A stretch of DNA of 64,000 nucleotides from Cladochytrium replicatum (GCA_025526935.1 JAHLKD010000056.1:186001-250000), one strand, 5' to 3'; numbered from the stretch's first letter, positions 1-11,613 are shown. Notes: generated from the sequence alone by a model not told the origin. Numbers and translations: made by a program.

Positions 1-2330
1 CCAAGACTGTTCGCTTTCATCAGTCGTTTTTCAAAAGGAATAAATCTCAATGAGCGATCTGAAGAAACTACCAGCTATAGATCATTTCTCGACGCATAGA
101 CACTGCCCGTTCGATCATTCTTAAAGTTAAAGTTTCCCGCACGTCGATCATCCTCCAATAGTCCCCGCACGCACGCACGTTCTCCGACTCCATACTCTCC
201 ATTGCGTCCGCTCTGCATTGTTGCTCCCTGTGCTCGCTCGCTCCATCCTCGAAGACGAGCTGTGGGATCGTGTGAAACAACGGCATCAACGAACGCAAGG
301 TGTCAACAAACGAAAGACGACGCGACCCGTAAGAAGACGACCACGACGGGCCTACGGATCTGAACATGGGTGAATTCGACGCTCATGGTCGTTATAGCCT
401 CTGAGTACAGAGAAAGCATGCGGGAGGTAGTGTCCACGTAGCAGCCTGTGCAGTTCCATCCTGTGGCTAGATTCGACTTGGGTATTATGGATTGACGACT
501 GTAGACCAGATCTGTGAACGTTGAGCTTGGTCCATTCGAAAACACTTCCGGTGCAAACGCTCGAGCATTCGGATTCCGGCGCTGTACCATAATTTCCGCG
601 AATATAGCTGTCAAAATAACATTCATCATTGTCCTGAACAGCAGCGTAGATGTAGTTCCGATCTGAACATGTCCGAATGCATCTTAGGTGTTCTGGGAGC
701 GCTCGGGAACGGATGGAACATGTGGTATCCTTGCACAAGTGGTGACAGCGGTCCAGATGAATGCTCAAAGTGTATATGTTCGATGCGCCGTGATGAGAAG
801 AGAACAATGCGTCGCGCGAGTGACTGAACCTTGAGCCATATGGGCGAAATGACTGAAAGGACGAGCTACCTTTTGACGGAATGAAAGTATTGGCTGCTCC
901 TTTGCAGCACTTCCGTCACTGCTGCGTTTGAAGAATGCCTCCACTCGGGATGCTGAAAAGAGGCGACTTTGCTGATCGAGGTGTTTCCTTGTTTCCGCCG
1001 AGCAATGGGCCACGCTTCCCACAAATCTGGATCTTCAAAGTTTGCTGGAAACCTTTAAGTTCCCCGAGCGATCTTCGACCCGGCCCATCTGCTCGGACAA
1101 AAGGTTATCGCAACTTCTGAATCTCAATTACAATTGTCTTTTAAAAAAACCCCATGAGCGAGCATGAGACAATTCAACGGGGATAATAGTTGCAAAACAA
1201 GCTCAAATCGAGGTTTTCATGAAGCGGTCGTATCTGGCTTGAGCAAAACCAGTCGTGATCATAAGCCTCCACACTCTGCTTCCGACCCGTTCCGTGTTTG
1301 CGGCTCCCTCGAAGCGCTCCCGACTCGCTCATTCAACTCTCTGGATCCTCACTAATCGATCCAGAAGTTTGTCGCCTTTCTATTTGTGCTTCAAGAGTTG
1401 CAAGGTGGCCCACAAACCTTTTATGACAACACCAAAGTGCTGAACACAGCATCGGATTATCTTCTACTTATTCCAGCTTGAGAACCAAGTCGAAACCACT
1501 CCTGCGGTTGCTGCTGCCCGGCATCCCGTCGCTCATTGTAGTTGACAACTCTCCAAAGGATCTCGAACAGAGAATCAAGGATCTATCTGAGGAATGAGCA
1601 CATCTACTTCGGATGCTTGCATCAAGTCTCCCACAACCTGCAAAATATCCAATCATTTTTCTTGGTACCGCCTGGTGGAATCGTTGTCGGAACAAATCCA
1701 CTTGACATGATACAATCGCCATGGAAGTTACGGTACCGCTCATGAGTCGAGATGGCATCGCCAAGCTCGTCGGAGACGCGACGGTGGTGGAGTCGCTATA
1801 GCTCTATCCTCTAGATACGCTGCCTGGAGTGATGTGTGGGACTCCGCCGCTACTCCCGCTTCCGGTCCACGCGCTCCTGAGACTGCTGTTGCTCCCATTA
1901 GAGCTCAACGTTCGCTTTCCTGATTAGCTAGCTTGTACGAGCATCTGAACGTGAGCAGTGGATGGACGCTCTCAAATGCCCTCGGCGAAAGATCGACTCT
2001 GATCGCCCTATTCCAGTGAGAGTGGTTGCAACGGTAGTACACCGAAGGAGTCCGGTGCTCCGACTCTACACTTGGATCACCAGATCCGCGTGAAAGCCAG
2101 CTGCTTACAAATTCCCTAAGACGAGCCACCTTTCGCATAGGGGTAAGGAGAGGGGGGAGTTTCCAAGGGCGAGAACGATTCGTCGTTCGCAGAAGTTTAA
2201 AATCACGTACTCCATCATTACGTAGCTCAATGTAAGTGTCCTCATAAAAATACCACAATGTGAAATAGCATGATAGGTTATGAGGAACCAGTTTTCATAA
2301 GAACGTTCTGGGTCGACCAGTACCGCGGAT
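1..2330. other. Region without a supportable gene
   Basis: Both strands hold only short open frames, none longer than about 150 codons, interrupted by stops and without a recognisable motif. A short plus-strand stretch near 1534-1600 reads like coding sequence (residues IVVDNSPKDLEQRIKDLSEE) but runs into a stop and has no identifiable partner exons. It may be eroded coding DNA, given that a decayed permease fragment follows directly. Confidence 0.4.
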
Positions 2331-2540
2331 ATGATGAAGGCACAGATTTTTTTAGGAGGAGCTCCAGTGGGCGAAGCAGCACAGTACCAGATGATCATGT
2401 TTCTCATTACGACTACAAGCTCCATAGCGTTTCTCATTGCCCTTCTAGCATGCGTGCGCGTTCCGTTTGACGAGCAAAGTAGTCTGAGAGTAGACCAGTT
2501 GCACAGTCCCAATCGTCATAAGCCAGGAGAGCATGCAAAC
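2300..2540 (+). pseudogene. Fragment of a UPF0014 (FetB/ALS3-type) membrane permease
   Basis: The plus frame starting at 2331 matches the C-terminal part of UPF0014 membrane proteins, the permease partners of FetA/STAR-type ABC transporters. The conserved block is the glycine-rich GMMTGQILGG loop, seen here as MMKAQIFLGGAPVGEAAQYQ, followed by a hydrophobic helix (MIMFLITTTSSIAFLIALLA) and a polar tail like the family's VFD-LR-ERI end. Upstream of the loop the expected SVIGLISIPG helix is replaced by unrelated residues and an in-frame stop, and no earlier helices could be found. I read this as a truncated, decayed copy. The family assignment is from memory of the motif. Confidence 0.5.
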
Positions 2541-2742
2541 CTTTCTCCAGAAGCCTGGAGGAACGGCAGCAAATGTGTTCACTGTGCTTACATGTCATAC
2601 ATTTGACAAGCCGCTGTCTGGTAGAAAGCAGCGAACAGCTTAGATCCCGCTAAAGTTGTGATGAAAAATTGTGTGTTTCTCCTCGCAATATTATATAGAA
2701 GCTTCTACTTTCTTCTATTCCACACGAATCTCGTTTCACCAT

Positions 2743-3470
2743 TCATATGAACCCGATTGAGGCAAATCCAATCAGCCCAATCACCAAAACATACTTTATG
2801 CCAGGAATCTCATTTAATCCAATTGTTACCATGCTGAAAATTTCCAAAGTGTCAAGTAAGGTACGAGAATCGGCGCCCAACCTACCCAACATAGGGAACG
2901 ATCCCGTTCACTTTTCCAACAATATCCTCGCGATGTAACCACAGCTGATCTTGGTTGTAGAGCACACGGTCATTCTCACGATTATTGTCGCCTTTCGTGA
3001 GCAAGTATTGCATACCCTCTTCTCTGGATTCCCAGAGTTTAACTCAGTGCAGAAACACACATGATTCAACTCACTCATCATGGAGCCAAAGCACTCGATG
3101 AACGATAGGGATATCCCTGTCGTTCAATTTGTATACGACGACATCGCCTACGCGGATTGGTCCATCGTCCAACGACAGAATCAAAAGATCACCTCGGTGA
3201 AATGCTGGCTCCATGCTACCACTACATCTTCATAAGATTTGTTTCATGCATGGATAGGTTGAATCTTACGTTAATACAACGACGATGGGGGATTCTGTGT
3301 TAGTTAGAACAGCAAGTCCTTTCCAGATCATGAGAGTTGAAGAGAGCATCAACAAGAAACTGAGTGCTTGTTGAGCAGTCTGCATGTCAATCCATGTCAA
3401 CCATGCAATTGCTCGTATGAACGATCCTTACATCCCGAAAAGAGAATCGCTTAACACCTCCAAACATCAT
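2743..3470 (-). CDS. SEC11: Signal peptidase complex catalytic subunit SEC11 (second tandem copy)
   Basis: SEC11 is the catalytic serine protease of the endoplasmic-reticulum signal peptidase complex, which removes signal peptides. Read on the minus strand, the exons give a short N-terminus ([13 protein letters not shown]), a membrane anchor ([20 protein letters not shown]), the SPIVVVL strand, then [14 protein letters not shown] with the catalytic Ser, IPIVHRV with the catalytic His, and KGDNN plus NDR with the acidic residues. The protein ends with PYVG and a C-terminal hydrophobic helix, stopping at 2743. Four introns with GT-AG ends restore the frame, including GTAAGG after codon 13 and a phase-2 intron after PYVG. 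No lesion is visible. It lies directly downstream of, and in the same orientation as, another SEC11 copy, so it looks like a tandem duplicate. The residue before the SMEP signature differs between the copies. Confidence 0.8.
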
Positions 3471-3585
3471 CTTGCAAACGTGTCAAGCCCCTTGTGCAAC
3501 GTGGCATAACAAAGCAACAAGTACCAATTGCACAATGATTTATAGTTTGGGCGTCGATTTACAAGACTGTGTATTTTGCATGCCC

Positions 3586-4375
3586 TCATTCGTCTTTGCT
3601 AAATAATACAAATATTCCCAAAAGTCCCACCAGGGCATACTTCAGTTGTGGGTAATCATTCAGAGCAATGGTGACCATTCTATAAGGAAAGGAGGGTAAG
3701 ACAACTGCTGTGTATTATCATCATTCCATCTATTTACCCAACATATGGAACGAAACCTTGGACCTTGCCGACGATATCTTCTCTGTGAACCCACATTTGG
3801 CCAGGATTGTACAACCCTCTATCGTCGACGGGGTTGTTATCGCCTTTCGTAAGCAGATACTGCTTTCCAGTGCTTTCGCTGTGCGCAAAATAATCATTAC
3901 CAATACAGACTGAGCGGGTGAGAAGGTAACCACATACTCATCGTGCAGCCAAAGGACACGGTGAACGATCGGAATGTCCTTCCCGTTCACTTTGAAAACA
4001 ACGACGTCGCCGGCACGTATCGGTTCATTGTCGAGTGCCAAAAAAAGCAGGTCTCCTCTTTGAAATGCTGGTTCCATGCTTGCACTATTGGTATCAATGA
4101 ACGGGTCGGACGGGAGTTCGAAATGGACCAATTGAAATGATCATGATCGAAGCATGAGCCTCGAATTACCTAAGTACAACCACAATTGGAGATTCGCTGT
4201 TGGTCACGACAGCGAGACCTTTCCAAATCATCAATGCTGAGGCGAGGATGAGCAAGAAGCTGAGGACTTGCTGAGCGATCTACATCGATAATTTCAGCAC
4301 ATTAAGAAATACAAGTCCGTTCTGCCTGCCGACCTGCCTGACCGACATCCGCCGCAAGGACTGTGTAAAGTCCAT
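3586..4375 (-). CDS. SEC11: Signal peptidase complex catalytic subunit SEC11 (first tandem copy)
   Basis: This is the more canonical of the two SEC11 genes. Exon 1 (4334-4375) encodes [14 protein letters not shown], which resembles the N-terminus of animal SEC11A, and is followed by a short intron. Later exons give the anchor helix ([20 protein letters not shown]), SPIVVVL, the catalytic-serine box as [28 protein letters not shown] and DDRGLY, then [17 protein letters not shown]. The last exon is a membrane helix ending FVLFSKDE. The usual SGSMEP box reads SASMEP here, with the catalytic Ser kept. The start codon is only 65 bp from the divergent UTP21 start, so the two probably share a promoter. 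The full coding sequence is about 180 residues, normal for the family. Confidence 0.85.
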
Positions 4376-4440
4376 TCTGGAGCTTCAATAATTTGGGGCG
4401 TGTTTAAGCCACAGCACAGAAAAGCTTGCCCTGTCAGAAA

Positions 4441-7400
4441 TGGCCAAAGCGAAGGGGAACTCAGCTGGGCAGACGCAGACGATGGGATCACACGAGAAGA
4501 CTCTCAAAAAACAAGCTGAGGATATGAAAGTGACAAAGAAACCAAGCTATGCGGTTCCTGGGCGACTGTACGTCCCATATCGTGCCCTGGGATACATCAC
4601 AAATGACGTGCCCGTCTGCGTACAAAATCTTGGGACCGCTTATTTCCTCGCTACCTGCATTGGCCGCTCATTCCAGATTTACAACGTGAGAGGATGAATA
4701 CCCGAAACATTGGATCATGCTAACAACTGTCACCCAGTGCGAGAAAATGAACCTGTTGTTCGTTGGTACTCCGACATCTGAGCCTATCACTGCGCTTGCG
4801 GCACACAAGGAGCTCACCTTTGTCGCAAGTGGTGCTCATGTTCTAACTTACCGACGTGGAAAAGAAGTAAGCGTATGGAAAGTGCGGAATCCAATCTCGA
4901 AGTTACTCATACCACGTTTCCCCCCATAGCTTTCGCGAATGACTGCACCATCCAAAACGCAAGTCATTTCTGTCATCTTCCTGGGAGAGGTGATTCTTGC
5001 TTTGGGGTTGAACAATACTCTTTTCGTCTGGAAGCTTGAGGACGGAGAACTTGTGTCGAAGGTGGAGCTTGGGGAGTCTTTCAACGCAAGCTGCATGATG
5101 CATCCCAGCACGTACATCAACAAAGTTCTTGTCGGGAGCCACGACGGAGTTTTGCAATTGTGGAACATTCGCACCATGTAGGAACGGTTCTATTTTGGAT
5201 TCGGGAGCAGTGCTCATCTTATTTCTTAGGCGTCTTCTTTATCAATTTCCAAAATTTCATTCGCCTATTACTTGCCTTGAGCAGTCGCCTGTGGTTGACG
5301 TGGTTGGAATTGGATTGCTGGATGGGACGATTGCGATCCACAACGTCAGAACCGACGAGCGACTGATGACATTTAGACAGGAAGGAAAAGTAACTGGCAT
5401 ATCTTTCAGAACAGGTTTGTAAATGGCCTTTCCGTAACTTTTAGTAGCTTCCAATTGTGCTCGTTACTAGATGAGCGGACGCATATGGCAACTGGAAGCA
5501 TGTCAGGAGACTTGCACATCTGGGACCTAGAAGCTCAACGTCTCGTTCACACTGTGAACGGGGCTCACGATGGGACAATTACTAGCGTTCACTTCTTTAC
5601 GGGCCAGGCTCTGCTTTTGACTGCAGGCAGTGATAACTCGGTCAAGGTTTGCATTGAAATATTTGCATTTCTGGTAAATTCTTATACTCGGGTTTTAAAC
5701 AGCAATGGCTCTTTGATCCGGATGAGGACGAGCCTCGGCTACTCAAATCGCGGACAGGACACCATTCTCCCCCAACGTTTGTCCGCTTTTATGGTCCAGA
5801 GGGCAAAATTGTCCTCAGCGCGGGACGAGACAGATCACTACGTCTATTCTCCGTAGTTCGGGACGCTCAAAATTGTGAACTGTCACAAGGTGAGCAAACG
5901 TAAACCGTGCAAAGGATTAAGTTCTGAGTTATACTTTCAAGGCTCAATCGAGCGAAAGTCGAAGAAATTGAAGAAGTCTGTTGATGATCTGAAGCTGCCT
6001 CAGATATTGAAGTTTGCTGCATGTTTGTAAATAATGTTCAACCGTGTGCTTTTTGGTCTAAACGTGGTTTTCCAGCACCGGCAAAACAGAAGGAATGGGA
6101 TAACATCATCACCTGTCATGCCAACCAGTGGGAGGCAAGGCTGTGGAGTTTCCAACGGAAGGCTATCGGAAAAATGGTGATCTCTGCAAAGGACAATCAG
6201 GCTATCAGGGTACGTTGAATGGCTTCTGAAACACCTTTTCAACTTAGAAGTCGCACTAGGCTGTTGGCATCAGTGTGTGTGGCAACTTTGGGTTCGTAGG
6301 TTCTGCTGCTGGCCAAGTTGATATGTACAACATGCAATCGGGACTTCATCGGAGAACCTTTGGGCGTGCTGGAGGTGGTATGCTACAGACTAGCTCGAGG
6401 GGTGCAGGAAGCTAACGCGAAATCAAAGGACACACAAAGGCTGTCGTCGGCATTTGCTGTGACAATCTCAACCGAGTACTCACGACAGCATCTCTGGACG
6501 GCACATTGAAGGTAGTCGGTCAATAATATATTAATCCGCTCGTGCCTAACATTGAGCCTGTTACCAGTTTTGGGACATGAAGAATGGCAAGGTCATTGAA
6601 ACTCTTGACCTCAGCAGCCCAGTTGTGCAAATGGAACAACATCCCGAAAACGAGCTGATGGCGATCGTTACCGATGACCTTTGCCTGCGTGTAGTGGATC
6701 AGGAGACGAAGAGGGTCATTCGTGAGTTTTGGGCACACAAGAGTCGCATTACAGATATCGTGAGTTCTTCCAAAATATCCGCAATCCAGACTTTCTCAGT
6801 CTTTTGAAGGCATTCAGTCCCGACGGACGCTGGCTTGTCACGAGCGCACTGGACGGTTATGTCAGAACATTCGACCTGCCTACAGCCCATCATGTCGACA
6901 GCTTTTATGTCGACCAAGTGGTAACAAGCCTTTCTTTCTCTCCCACCGGAGAGTTTTTGGTTACCACTCACGTTGATCAAGTCGGCCTTTTCCTCTGGTA
7001 AAGCAAATTTGTCGCCCCCTTCGCCGCAGTTTGGTTGACATAAGCGATATTATTTAGGGCAAATCGGTCGTTCACGCAGAGCGTTTCGCTTCGTAAACTG
7101 GAGGAAGACGAGGATGCGCCGCATATGGATTTGCCTGGCGTGGTTGTAACTGCTGGTACGTCCCATTTCTCCATCCCAGCTCTTCAGAATGACTTATTCG
7201 TTTCTCACTTTAGCCGAAGAGAGTGCTGACAAAACAGATCGTGAGCTTGCGGGCGATGCGGTTGATCCATTTGCAGGCTTTGAGGACACGAATGAGACGG
7301 ATGAAGTCGTTCCTCCCACAAATACTGCGAATGAGAACTCCCGCTGGGTTGATGATGATGTTGTGGCTTCGGCAGGAAGGGCCAGTGATGGGATGATCAT

Positions 7401-8169
7401 GACCTCCACACTGCCCAAGTCACGGTGGCAAAATCTGCTCAGTCTGGACGAGATCAAGGTAAACATAAATGGGATGTACTGATACACGAGGCTGACTCGT
7501 TTTTAGAAACGCAACAAACCAAAAGCGCCCCCAAAAGCACCGGAAAGGGCACCATTTTTCCTGCCGCCGCTCTCGAAAGATCGATTTGTACTTGACAACG
7601 TATCCAAAGATGACAAACAGGCTGAGGATCGAGCTACGAAGAAGCAGACACTCAACTTTGAATCTTTGGAGGCAGTATCAAAGTTCGTAATACTTCTGCG
7701 GCAAGGACGCGAGTTGAATGACTGTGAGTTTCACAAGGAGGGTTTTCCAGAAACAAGTGAGGCTAACCCCATTCCAGACACCGAATTTATAAAACACATA
7801 AAAACCCTCCCGCCTTCCGCGACCGATCTGGAGATTCGTACTCTTCCTCTCGAAAACGATTTCCAAGATCTCAAGTCCATGCTTTCGGCATTGCAATCGA
7901 TTCTCGAAAGCGGGCGAGACTTTGAGCTTGCAGAGGCGTACCTTGCTGTCACACTTAAGGTGCATGGCGATGTGATCATCCAGTCTTGCGAGAGCGCTTC
8001 CGATGTGGGAATGGACTTGGATTCGGGGGTTGCTGAGCCAGACAGCGAGGATGGGCTTGACAAGTACCTCAACGGTGTGCTTGCTGCACATGAGGCACTG
8101 TGGACGAGACTGGGTGAGCGGTTTAGAGTTGGTCTGTGCCTGGTTGATTTTTCACGGTTCGTGAGATAG
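4441..8169 (+). CDS. UTP21: U3 snoRNP / small-subunit processome protein Utp21 (WDR36 homologue)
   Basis: Utp21 is a WD-repeat scaffold of the small-subunit processome, needed in the nucleolus for 18S pre-rRNA processing. Exon 1 contains YVPYRALGYITNDVPVCVQN and ATCIGRSFQIY, the family's conserved first propeller blade. Later exons carry WD blades, for example THMATGSMSGDLHIWDLEAQ near 5480, VHFFTGQALLLTAGSDNSVK near 5600, and FSPDGRWLVTSALDGYVRTF near 6820. The last exons match the Utp21 C-terminal domain: FLPPLSKDRFVLDN near 7560, FVILLRQGRELNDY across an intron at 7724-7777, then the helical segment to the stop at 8167-8169. The gene has about ten short introns, so no single frame shows it whole. 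The exon list was not fully resolved between 5,650 and 6,570. Confidence 0.9.
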
Positions 8170-8600
8170 AGAGGGCTTCATGTTATGCCGTATTCTGTTC
8201 TTTGTTAAATTATCTGCACTCCGAACTTATTCTCCACCTTGAAACGTTATCTCAACAGCTAATGATAAAGCTTGTGTTTTTGGTTCAACTTTTGTGTCCA
8301 AGTAAAGTATGCGCACGCCTGACCAGTGAAATAGGATTATCATGAATTCGTTTGTCTCTCCGTTGTTCTTGAACCTCGAAAAATGAGTCTGGCATTCGGC
8401 ATTCCATACTCATCTGGAGCATGATAAGAATACTCTGCGAATTCGTTGCACAAACCAGTCATAGTTGTAATATACCCAGTGGAGGGGTCTGCAAAGCATG
8501 AAGGACGTTAATGCTGATAGAGTAAACGGTATCCACATCAACGTCCAAATTGTTACATGAATCCCAATATCTAGAGCAGAAGAAACTGAAATATGAGTGG
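8170..8600. other. Intergenic stretch, no gene seen
   Basis: AT-rich sequence after the UTP21 stop. The minus-strand open frame at 8410-8604 shows hydrophobic residues but no family motif and no partner exons, so I treat it as chance. Confidence 0.4.
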
Positions 8601-10392
8601 ACACCTCAGGTACAAAAACCCGACTGAATACCTTTCAGGATAGTATGTTATTCCTAGGCGTTCTTGGTGGTGGGCTCGTGGATTACTGCATCTCGAGCTG
8701 GTGCTGAGCGTGAGAACACGATTGGATTGATGGAGGACTGGGAGGCAGGAATGCAAAGACCCCCACAATCAAGCATTGACAGAAAAGGAGCGCAATGTAT
8801 ATTTCTCGCATTTGAAGACAGACAAGAACATCCAGTTCCAGTCAATCAGGGGAAAGGAATACGACAGAAACGGATTTAGCTTGGATGCTCAGATTGGTCA
8901 AGACGACTATGTGCAGTGCGTCCTGTTATACACCTCGATGACACAGTTTGCTATTGCAGTGATTCGTATGGCAAAGTTACAAAAGTGATTCCTGATCAAG
9001 TTCGTTATTTTCGATCACAGAGTCACGAAATTGAGACAAACATTTCCGGTTAGAGTATTACTAAGCTCGTAACAAAGAACATCAATTTCAGTGTTCTTAT
9101 CGAAATCGATAATGAAGCACTTGAAGAGCATGTTACCGAAGATATATCCGCAAGATTTGGGGAAGGTAACTTCTTTCGAGTGGTCATGCTCATCGTGCAA
9201 ACTCAAATTGTTATCTGCGTTGAGACTGACCTTACACTTGTTACTACGTTCTATTTTTGACTTTTCGTCCCGTTAATGGACTGTGTCGGACTTAATAAGG
9301 CTGAAAGGGCTTCGACATCTTCTTATCGATTACGTCTTTCTTTCCATACTTCTTGTCGAAATACTGTTCAAATGTTCTCCGGATCTGTTTGGAGAAACGC
9401 TTGGAATTGCTTGGATATCATCGTCGTTGTCGCTGCACTTCAGCTCCTATCTTCGCCGCATTAGCCATGTTCATGATCTGGATTGCCCTAAATCAAGTTG
9501 GATGGCTTGATGGAAACAATAACCTCAGGGTGGGTGGGAACTAACCGTCTCTTCGTGATGTCACTTAGCATTTCAAAGGCTGCTGGACAGTTTGCTGCTG
9601 GGGCGATTTTCTGTTCGTCTTACATCCTTGTTGCGCCTTTCTTTTTGAGCTTGATTGTCGCCTTGGTTGTCGAAAACCTGCTAAGAAGAAACAACACAAA
9701 CACATCCATCATACACACTCACCTGTCTTGGAAAAGGAAAAAGCTACAAACAACAAAAAAAGGAACAAAACAGAGAAGCAGCCACCTCAAAACGTCAAGA
9801 CGCTCAACGCACGGTACTTGAAGCACAAGTTCCACACTGGAGATATCCCTGAATGTTCGATCTCGGAAAAAATATCAGAGCAGAAGCTTTTCCAGCGTCC
9901 GGTGGTGGATATGCCGCCCGGAGGTGACCCGGTTTAGAAAACACAGATTCCATTCGAGATTCCCGTAAGTCCATGATATGTCAAACTTTTTCAGGCTCAA
10001 ACGTCGTGCAAGACTTCAGCCAATTTGCGAAAAGCAAAGCTTCAAAAACACTCCTTTGTCCTTTTGGTCAATCAATCATCGAGGAGAACCTTGTGGAGTA
10101 CATCGCATTAAAGGACATACTCTCTGAGGTAAAATAAACTCCAAGAGCGACGATGCGAGCATGTGACACTTTGAGCTCGGGCAGTTCAGCTCTGATATTC
10201 CCGTACCAGAGGAGCTCGAAGTGGATGATCAGCAAGATGAAGATGTAAGTGCTCGATTGCAAGACTCTGGTCTCTGACAGTGGTCACCTAACATCCTTAT
10301 TTTTTCATAGCTGGATCTGGAGAGACCAGAGGTCACCTAACATCCTTATTTTTTCATAGCTGGATCTTGAGGATGGGGATGTTCACTCATGA
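8590..10392 (+). pseudogene. Decayed voltage-gated cation channel, C-terminal half (Cch1/NALCN-like)
   Basis: Several short plus-strand segments, in different frames, resemble a four-domain voltage-gated cation channel in the right order. First comes a pore-like LNTFQDSMLFLGVLGG and VDYC near 8620-8690, then a linker like the family's ALTxEQRxW (QALTEKERNVYFSHLK, near 8770). A helix LIDYVFLSILLVEILFK follows near 9330, then VWRNAWNCLDIIVVVAAL near 9390, typical of S2-S3. An S6-like AIFCSSYILVAPFFLSLIVA ending in ALVVENL lies near 9590-9680. S2 and S3 are in different frames across the bases gttcaaatgttc near 9370; one more A would join them. Stops and missing helices elsewhere argue for decay. 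The C-terminal tail exons near 10,000-10,392 look better preserved and end in an acidic tail. Unrecognised introns could explain some breaks. Confidence 0.5.
10282..10367 (+). repeat. 49-bp tandem duplication covering a 3' splice site
   Basis: The segment beginning ggtcacctaacatcc and ending in ttttttcatag plus ctggatct occurs twice, starting at 10282 and at 10331, giving a 49-bp period. Each unit contains a complete pyrimidine-rich tract and AG acceptor, at 10310 and 10359. A good donor (gtaagt) lies at 10245. Use of the first acceptor gives the C-terminus LDLERPEVT, use of the second gives LDLEDGDVHS. Confidence 0.85.
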
Positions 10393-10440
10393 TGGATCAG
10401 GTTCCAAGATAAAAATAACCATTTGCGACTATGTTTAAAT

Positions 10441-11613
10441 CTACAGCTTTGAATCAGACCACGTCGTTTCCGCAATAGCCAGACGGAACATCATCAGAAT
10501 CCGAGCCTGAATGGGATTCAATCCCTCATACTCGTCCAATAGGAATCCTTTCCTTCTATATTTCTCCTTCGAGCCCTTGTAAGCGACATCATCATAATTC
10601 CCTCCAGTAGCGCATCGCGAAACAAGAACCACTGGAATTCGAGATGTCCACGCAGGCGAAAGGGCTTCGAGCCATGATGTTGGGAGGGAGCCGGTTCCGG
10701 GGCACGCAATGACGATTCCGTGAGGGAGGGGGGTTGAAGAGTTTGGTGGATCTGGTGCCGGAAATGAGATCGTGACCAGCGGAACGTTGAATCGACCAAA
10801 AGGGTTGTGGATATTGGCAAGAATCGACCGGAGTTGCGGTTTTGGAATGGGCGGAATCGTAAGACTCACCCCTGGGGCGACGTGACTGCTTTCCAGTGGA
10901 CGGTAGTACCACATAGGTCGACCACGACGAATGTATCCAATAGGACCGGGATGCGATTGGAATGCTCCAATCCGTTGGGAATCATCCTTCCGCACATATC
11001 TTAAATAAAGTCAGCGGCAACAATCAGCGTCCTTTCTCTGAACGTCATACCTTGCAGAATGTATAGCCTCATTCATGAGAACGTAAACCCCAGAAGGGGT
11101 ATCGTTTGATCCAAGCACGCGCAATGAATCAGCAACGTTTCCAGCTCCATCGAAAGATAAGTGGTCACTCGGCTTCATTGCTCCAGTGAGCACCACTACA
11201 GGTCCGCCATCTTTCTCTATGTACGGAGAGAGCCATAAGGACAGAGCAAACGCAAGCTCTTCCAACGAGTCTGTTCCGGAAATGATCATACAGCCGGGTC
11301 TTCTCCTCGGGTGTGATGACTGCTGGATTCCGGAAAAGGTTGCAGAGATTAGATTGTAAACTTCATCTACAGTGGATGGAAATAGATCTGCACCAGAACG
11401 AACGGGAAGATCAACGCAATTGATAACATCGGTTTTCAAAAAGTCGGAACTCTCCTCAGCATCGCGGCCAAAAGCACTTAGAAAGGGAAGATGCGACTCA
11501 GTTGATGCAAGCAGGGACTGAGTAGTTATCGCACGCGGAATCATGCCCGACCGGGAGGCGTTAGCACCTTGGAACAGCGTCGCCCCCGTTGTAACAACCA
11601 GCACAGCAGCCAT
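10441..11613 (-). CDS. L-asparaginase-family protein with altered active-site residues
   Basis: This is a type I/II asparaginase-family amidohydrolase of about 370 residues, in two exons joined by a 51-nt intron (11000-11050, GTATGA to TTTAAG) that restores the frame at HSARY|VRKDD. The N-terminus is VVTTGATLFQG where the family has TGGTIAG; the nucleophilic Thr is kept but the Gly before it is Ala. The second motif, ISGTDSLEELAF, keeps the Thr-Asp pair. The third block reads GGPVVVLTGAMKPSD. In the family a catalytic Lys normally stands just before PVV, and here it is Gly. The C-terminal domain (IGAFQSHPGPIGYI) is conserved. Normal hydrolysis of asparagine is therefore uncertain. It is divergent from RMP1, with 76 bp between start codons. 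Confidence 0.8.

Noticed and set aside
2105-2512. 135-codon minus-strand frame near 2.1-2.5 kb
   Set aside because: It overlaps the UPF0014-like fragment on the plus strand, which has real family motifs.
3730-4131. A single 133-codon SEC11 frame
   Set aside because: Its last 60 residues are intron and out-of-frame sequence. The multi-exon model gives a full-length SEC11 instead.
8410-8604. Hydrophobic minus-strand frame (MWIPFTLSALTSFMLC)
   Set aside because: No recognised family, no partner exons, and it is opposite channel-like plus-strand sequence at its end.
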